Shown here one piece after another: positions 7,234 through 9,327 of a stretch of 9,327 nucleotides of DNA (the first letter of the stretch is position 1; the number at the start of each line of letters is the position of its first letter). The notes under the pieces are model-generated. The model was not told the origin of the DNA, did no database searches, and saw only the letters and a list, made by a program, of their open reading frames with translations. The DNA is from Fidelibacterota bacterium (GTDB lineage Bacteria > Fidelibacterota > Marinisomatia > Marinisomatales > TCS55). The stretch spans positions 3,392 through 12,718 of the forward strand of contig PASX01000006.1 in NCBI GenBank assembly GCA_002713455.1, given 5' to 3'. A program made the translations under genes and the position numbers.

Positions 7234-9327
7234 AATTTAAAAAACAGATTGTATTAATTACGTTTTTATCATTTTTGCTTGGTGAAAATAAACGCCTATC
7301 ATTTGATGATGTTCAAGGCAAATCGCCATTTGAATATGCTCGATTAGGGATGATGAAATGGCTTCCTGATCAAAATAGCTACTTATCATGGGGAAAAGAT
7401 TCTTATAAAGGTCATATCGTAAGCGTAAAGTTTCCCGAGCAGGATACAACGGTTTTTGTTGATTCTTCGCTTTTTTATTTGAAGGGTGAAAAGCTATCTA
7501 TATACAGTTTTAATTTGGATGAATCAAAATCAAAACTACTATTATTGACAAAAAGAAAGAAAATATGGCGCCACTCTTTTTATGGTGAATATTTTATTCT
7601 TGATTTACCTACAAAAACTGTTTTTCCAATTACTTTAAATAACAAGGATTTAAGGAATGTGAAGATTTCTCCTAATGGTGCAAAAGTGGCCTATGTTAGA
7701 AAAGATAACAATCTCTATGTATTTGATTTAAATAGAAAAAAAGAAAAAAAACTAACAAAGAATGGTTCTAGTACTTACTTGAATGGGCATTTTGGATGGG
7801 TTTATGAGGAGGAATTTGGATCCTTTGACGCCTATCGTTGGTCTCCAAATAGTAAACATATTGCCTATTGGCAAGTAGACCAGTCAAGGGTGCCTGTTTT
7901 TAGAATGTTTGACGAGCTAGGACTGTACCCTAAAGTGCAAGAAATACACTATCCGAAAGCTGGACAAACTAATCCTACAATGTCCATTTTTGTAGTTGAT
8001 GTCAATAGAGGGCGCAGTAAAAAGATGGATATTAAAGATACTAATGATAAATATTATCCTTGGATAAAGTGGGTAAGTGATGAAAGTCTTATTGTCATGA
8101 GAATGAATCGCTTGCAAAACTTTTGGGAATTTTTAACCGTTTCTAGATCAAATGGAAAATCAAAAGCTGGATTAACAGAGTCCGATCCAAATGGATGGGT
8201 AGATTTGCATAGAAATTATCGATTTCTTAAAAACGGTAATATTTTATGGATTTCTGAGCGAACTGGCTGGAAGCATTTATTTTTGCATTCCAAAAATGGA
8301 AAAATAATTAACCAAATAACAGATGGCGAATGGGAGGTAAAAAGAATAGTCCATGTGGATGAGGTTAAAAATAAAATATATTTTACTTCAAATAAAGAAT
8401 CTGTCTTTGAAACAAGATTTTATTCAATCAATTTTGATGGATCAGGTTTAAAACTACTTACCAATGAAGCGGGATCACACTCCGTTAGGGTTTTACCAAA
8501 AGGTGATAGCTTTATTGATTCATTTTCGAGCCTTAAACAGCCTCAGAAGCATTTGCTTAAAGATATGGATGGCAATTTAATTAAAGTTATTTTAGAAACC
8601 GATAAATCGCAATTTGAGATCTATGATTGGACCTATCCTCAGATCGTGCAATTCAAGTCCGATGATGGCACTACAACCCTTGATGGAATAGTTACTCTTC
8701 CTCCTGATTATCAAAAAAATAAACGATATCCTGTGATTGTCTATGGTTACGGCATGCCTGGAACGCAAATTGTTAATAACCGATGGGGAAGCTCTTGGAA
8801 TCAGTATTTAGCTCATCAAGGATACGTGGTATTTTCTATGGATGCTAGAGGGATGAGTGGTAGGGGAGAGTCGTTTAAAAATTTGAGCTATGGCGATATG
8901 TCTAAGTATTTAGCTAAGGATACAGCAGCTGGTGTGAAGTACCTGATAAGCGAAGGTATTGCTGATCCTAATAGAATAGGGGCATGGGGCTGGTCAGGGG
9001 GTGGCTATTTTACCGGTCTTATGCTAACGAAAAATGCAGATTTATTTGATGTTGGAGTATCGGTTGCCCCTGTAATGGATTTTAGGCTATACGATACCAT
9101 ATACACCGAACGATCAATGGGGCTACCTCAAGATAACAAAGCAGGATATGATTCAACATCAGTTTTATCTTATGTTGATAGATTTAATGGAAAGCTATTG
9201 GTCATTCATGGCACTGGAGATGATAACGTGCATTCTCAAAATACAACTTGGCTTGTGGAAGAGTTTATAAAGCACAATAAACAATTAGATGTATTTTACT
9301 ATCCTAATCGACCGCATGGAATGTCAG
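7230..9327 (+). CDS. Secreted dipeptidyl peptidase IV, S9B family (3' truncated)
   Basis: The frame is open from the ATG at 7230 to the right edge (699 residues); by comparison with human DPP4 about 25-30 residues are missing. The enzyme removes N-terminal dipeptides, usually X-Pro or X-Ala, in the periplasm or at the cell surface. Residues 1-18 look like a signal peptide (KFKK, then a hydrophobic core). The N-terminal part is the beta-propeller, with WRHSF (Arg114, equivalent to human Arg125), WVYEEE (Glu194-Glu195, which hold the substrate amino end) and YPKAGQTNP. The C-terminal alpha/beta hydrolase part has Tyr505 (oxyanion), GWSGGG with the nucleophile Ser589, YTER at 625-628, Asp664 in GTGDDNVH and His696 in RPHG. 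The triad is complete. Two S1 pocket positions differ from human DPP4: Tyr631 is Gly590 and Trp659 is Phe618. It overlaps the glycosylase gene by ATGA and has its own ribosome site. Confidence 0.93.
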   Translation, partial: MKFKKQIVLITFLSFLLGENKRLSFDDVQGKSPFEYARLGMMKWLPDQNSYLSWGKDSYKGHIVSVKFPEQDTTVFVDSSLFYLKGEKLSIYSFNLDESKSKLLLLTKRKKIWRHSFYGEYFILDLPTKTVFPITLNNKDLRNVKISPNGAKVAYVRKDNNLYVFDLNRKKEKKLTKNGSSTYLNGHFGWVYEEEFGSFDAYRWSPNSKHIAYWQVDQSRVPVFRMFDELGLYPKVQEIHYPKAGQTNPTMSIFVVDVNRGRSKKMDIKDTNDKYYPWIKWVSDESLIVMRMNRLQNFWEFLTVSRSNGKSKAGLTESDPNGWVDLHRNYRFLKNGNILWISERTGWKHLFLHSKNGKIINQITDGEWEVKRIVHVDEVKNKIYFTSNKESVFETRFYSINFDGSGLKLLTNEAGSHSVRVLPKGDSFIDSFSSLKQPQKHLLKDMDGNLIKVILETDKSQFEIYDWTYPQIVQFKSDDGTTTLDGIVTLPPDYQKNKRYPVIVYGYGMPGTQIVNNRWGSSWNQYLAHQGYVVFSMDARGMSGRGESFKNLSYGDMSKYLAKDTAAGVKYLISEGIADPNRIGAWGWSGGGYFTGLMLTKNADLFDVGVSVAPVMDFRLYDTIYTERSMGLPQDNKAGYDSTSVLSYVDRFNGKLLVIHGTGDDNVHSQNTTWLVEEFIKHNKQLDVFYYPNRPHGMS

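Noticed and set aside
7258..8117. Short minus-strand frames within the peptidase gene (7258-7449 and 7917-8117), and one at 3815-4000 in batE
   Set aside because: They lie opposite strongly conserved coding sequence and have no features of their own.
1..9327. A new defence, mobile or biosynthetic system
   Set aside because: Every gene falls into a known family, there are no mobile-element ends, direct repeats at gene borders or composition breaks, and gene spacing looks like ordinary core chromosome.

Overview
The window is AT-rich and almost completely coding. It holds eight protein genes; the first is cut by the left edge and the last by the right edge. No RNA gene, CRISPR array or mobile element was seen. 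The gene set suggests a Gram-negative bacterium of the Bacteroidota/FCB kind: a bat (Bacteroides aerotolerance) operon, a BatC ending in the KDW tail, a PpiD/SurA-type chaperone, a family-5 uracil-DNA glycosylase and a periplasmic DPP IV. The low GC, together with AAGGA ribosome binding sites at three genes (classical Bacteroidota seldom use them), would also fit a marine FCB lineage such as Marinimicrobia. That placement is inference.

Bases 1-4503 (plus strand) are the end of a tightly packed bat operon: batB (5' truncated), batC, batD, batE and a secreted SPOR-domain gene. From batC onward each stop codon overlaps the next start (TAATG, TAATG, ATGA), so the proteins are probably made in coupled fashion. 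BatB supplies a membrane-anchored von Willebrand A domain with an intact metal site. BatC and BatE supply TPR repeats, BatD a large periplasmic beta-rich part with one membrane anchor, and BatE a terminal SH3-like domain. Together they look like an envelope protein-interaction complex; its biochemical role is not settled in the literature I know. batA and the usual MoxR and DUF58 genes would be expected to the left of the window.

Bases 4514-6349 (minus strand) encode a PpiD/SurA-like anchored periplasmic peptidyl-prolyl isomerase, which converges on the SPOR gene with only 10 bases between stops. It has one well-preserved parvulin domain and two degenerate parvulin-like stretches. Bases 6350-6501 form the only sizeable intergenic region, a divergent promoter region.

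Bases 6502-9327 (plus strand) hold a family-5 (UDGb) iron-sulfur uracil-DNA glycosylase overlapping by ATGA with a secreted S9B dipeptidyl peptidase IV whose last residues lie beyond the edge. The peptidase has its full catalytic triad and Glu-Glu motif but an altered S1 pocket.

I did not find a convincing undescribed system. The points most worth a second look are the attached SPOR gene, the pentapeptide-repeat linker of BatC, the three-module isomerase and the altered S1 pocket of the peptidase.
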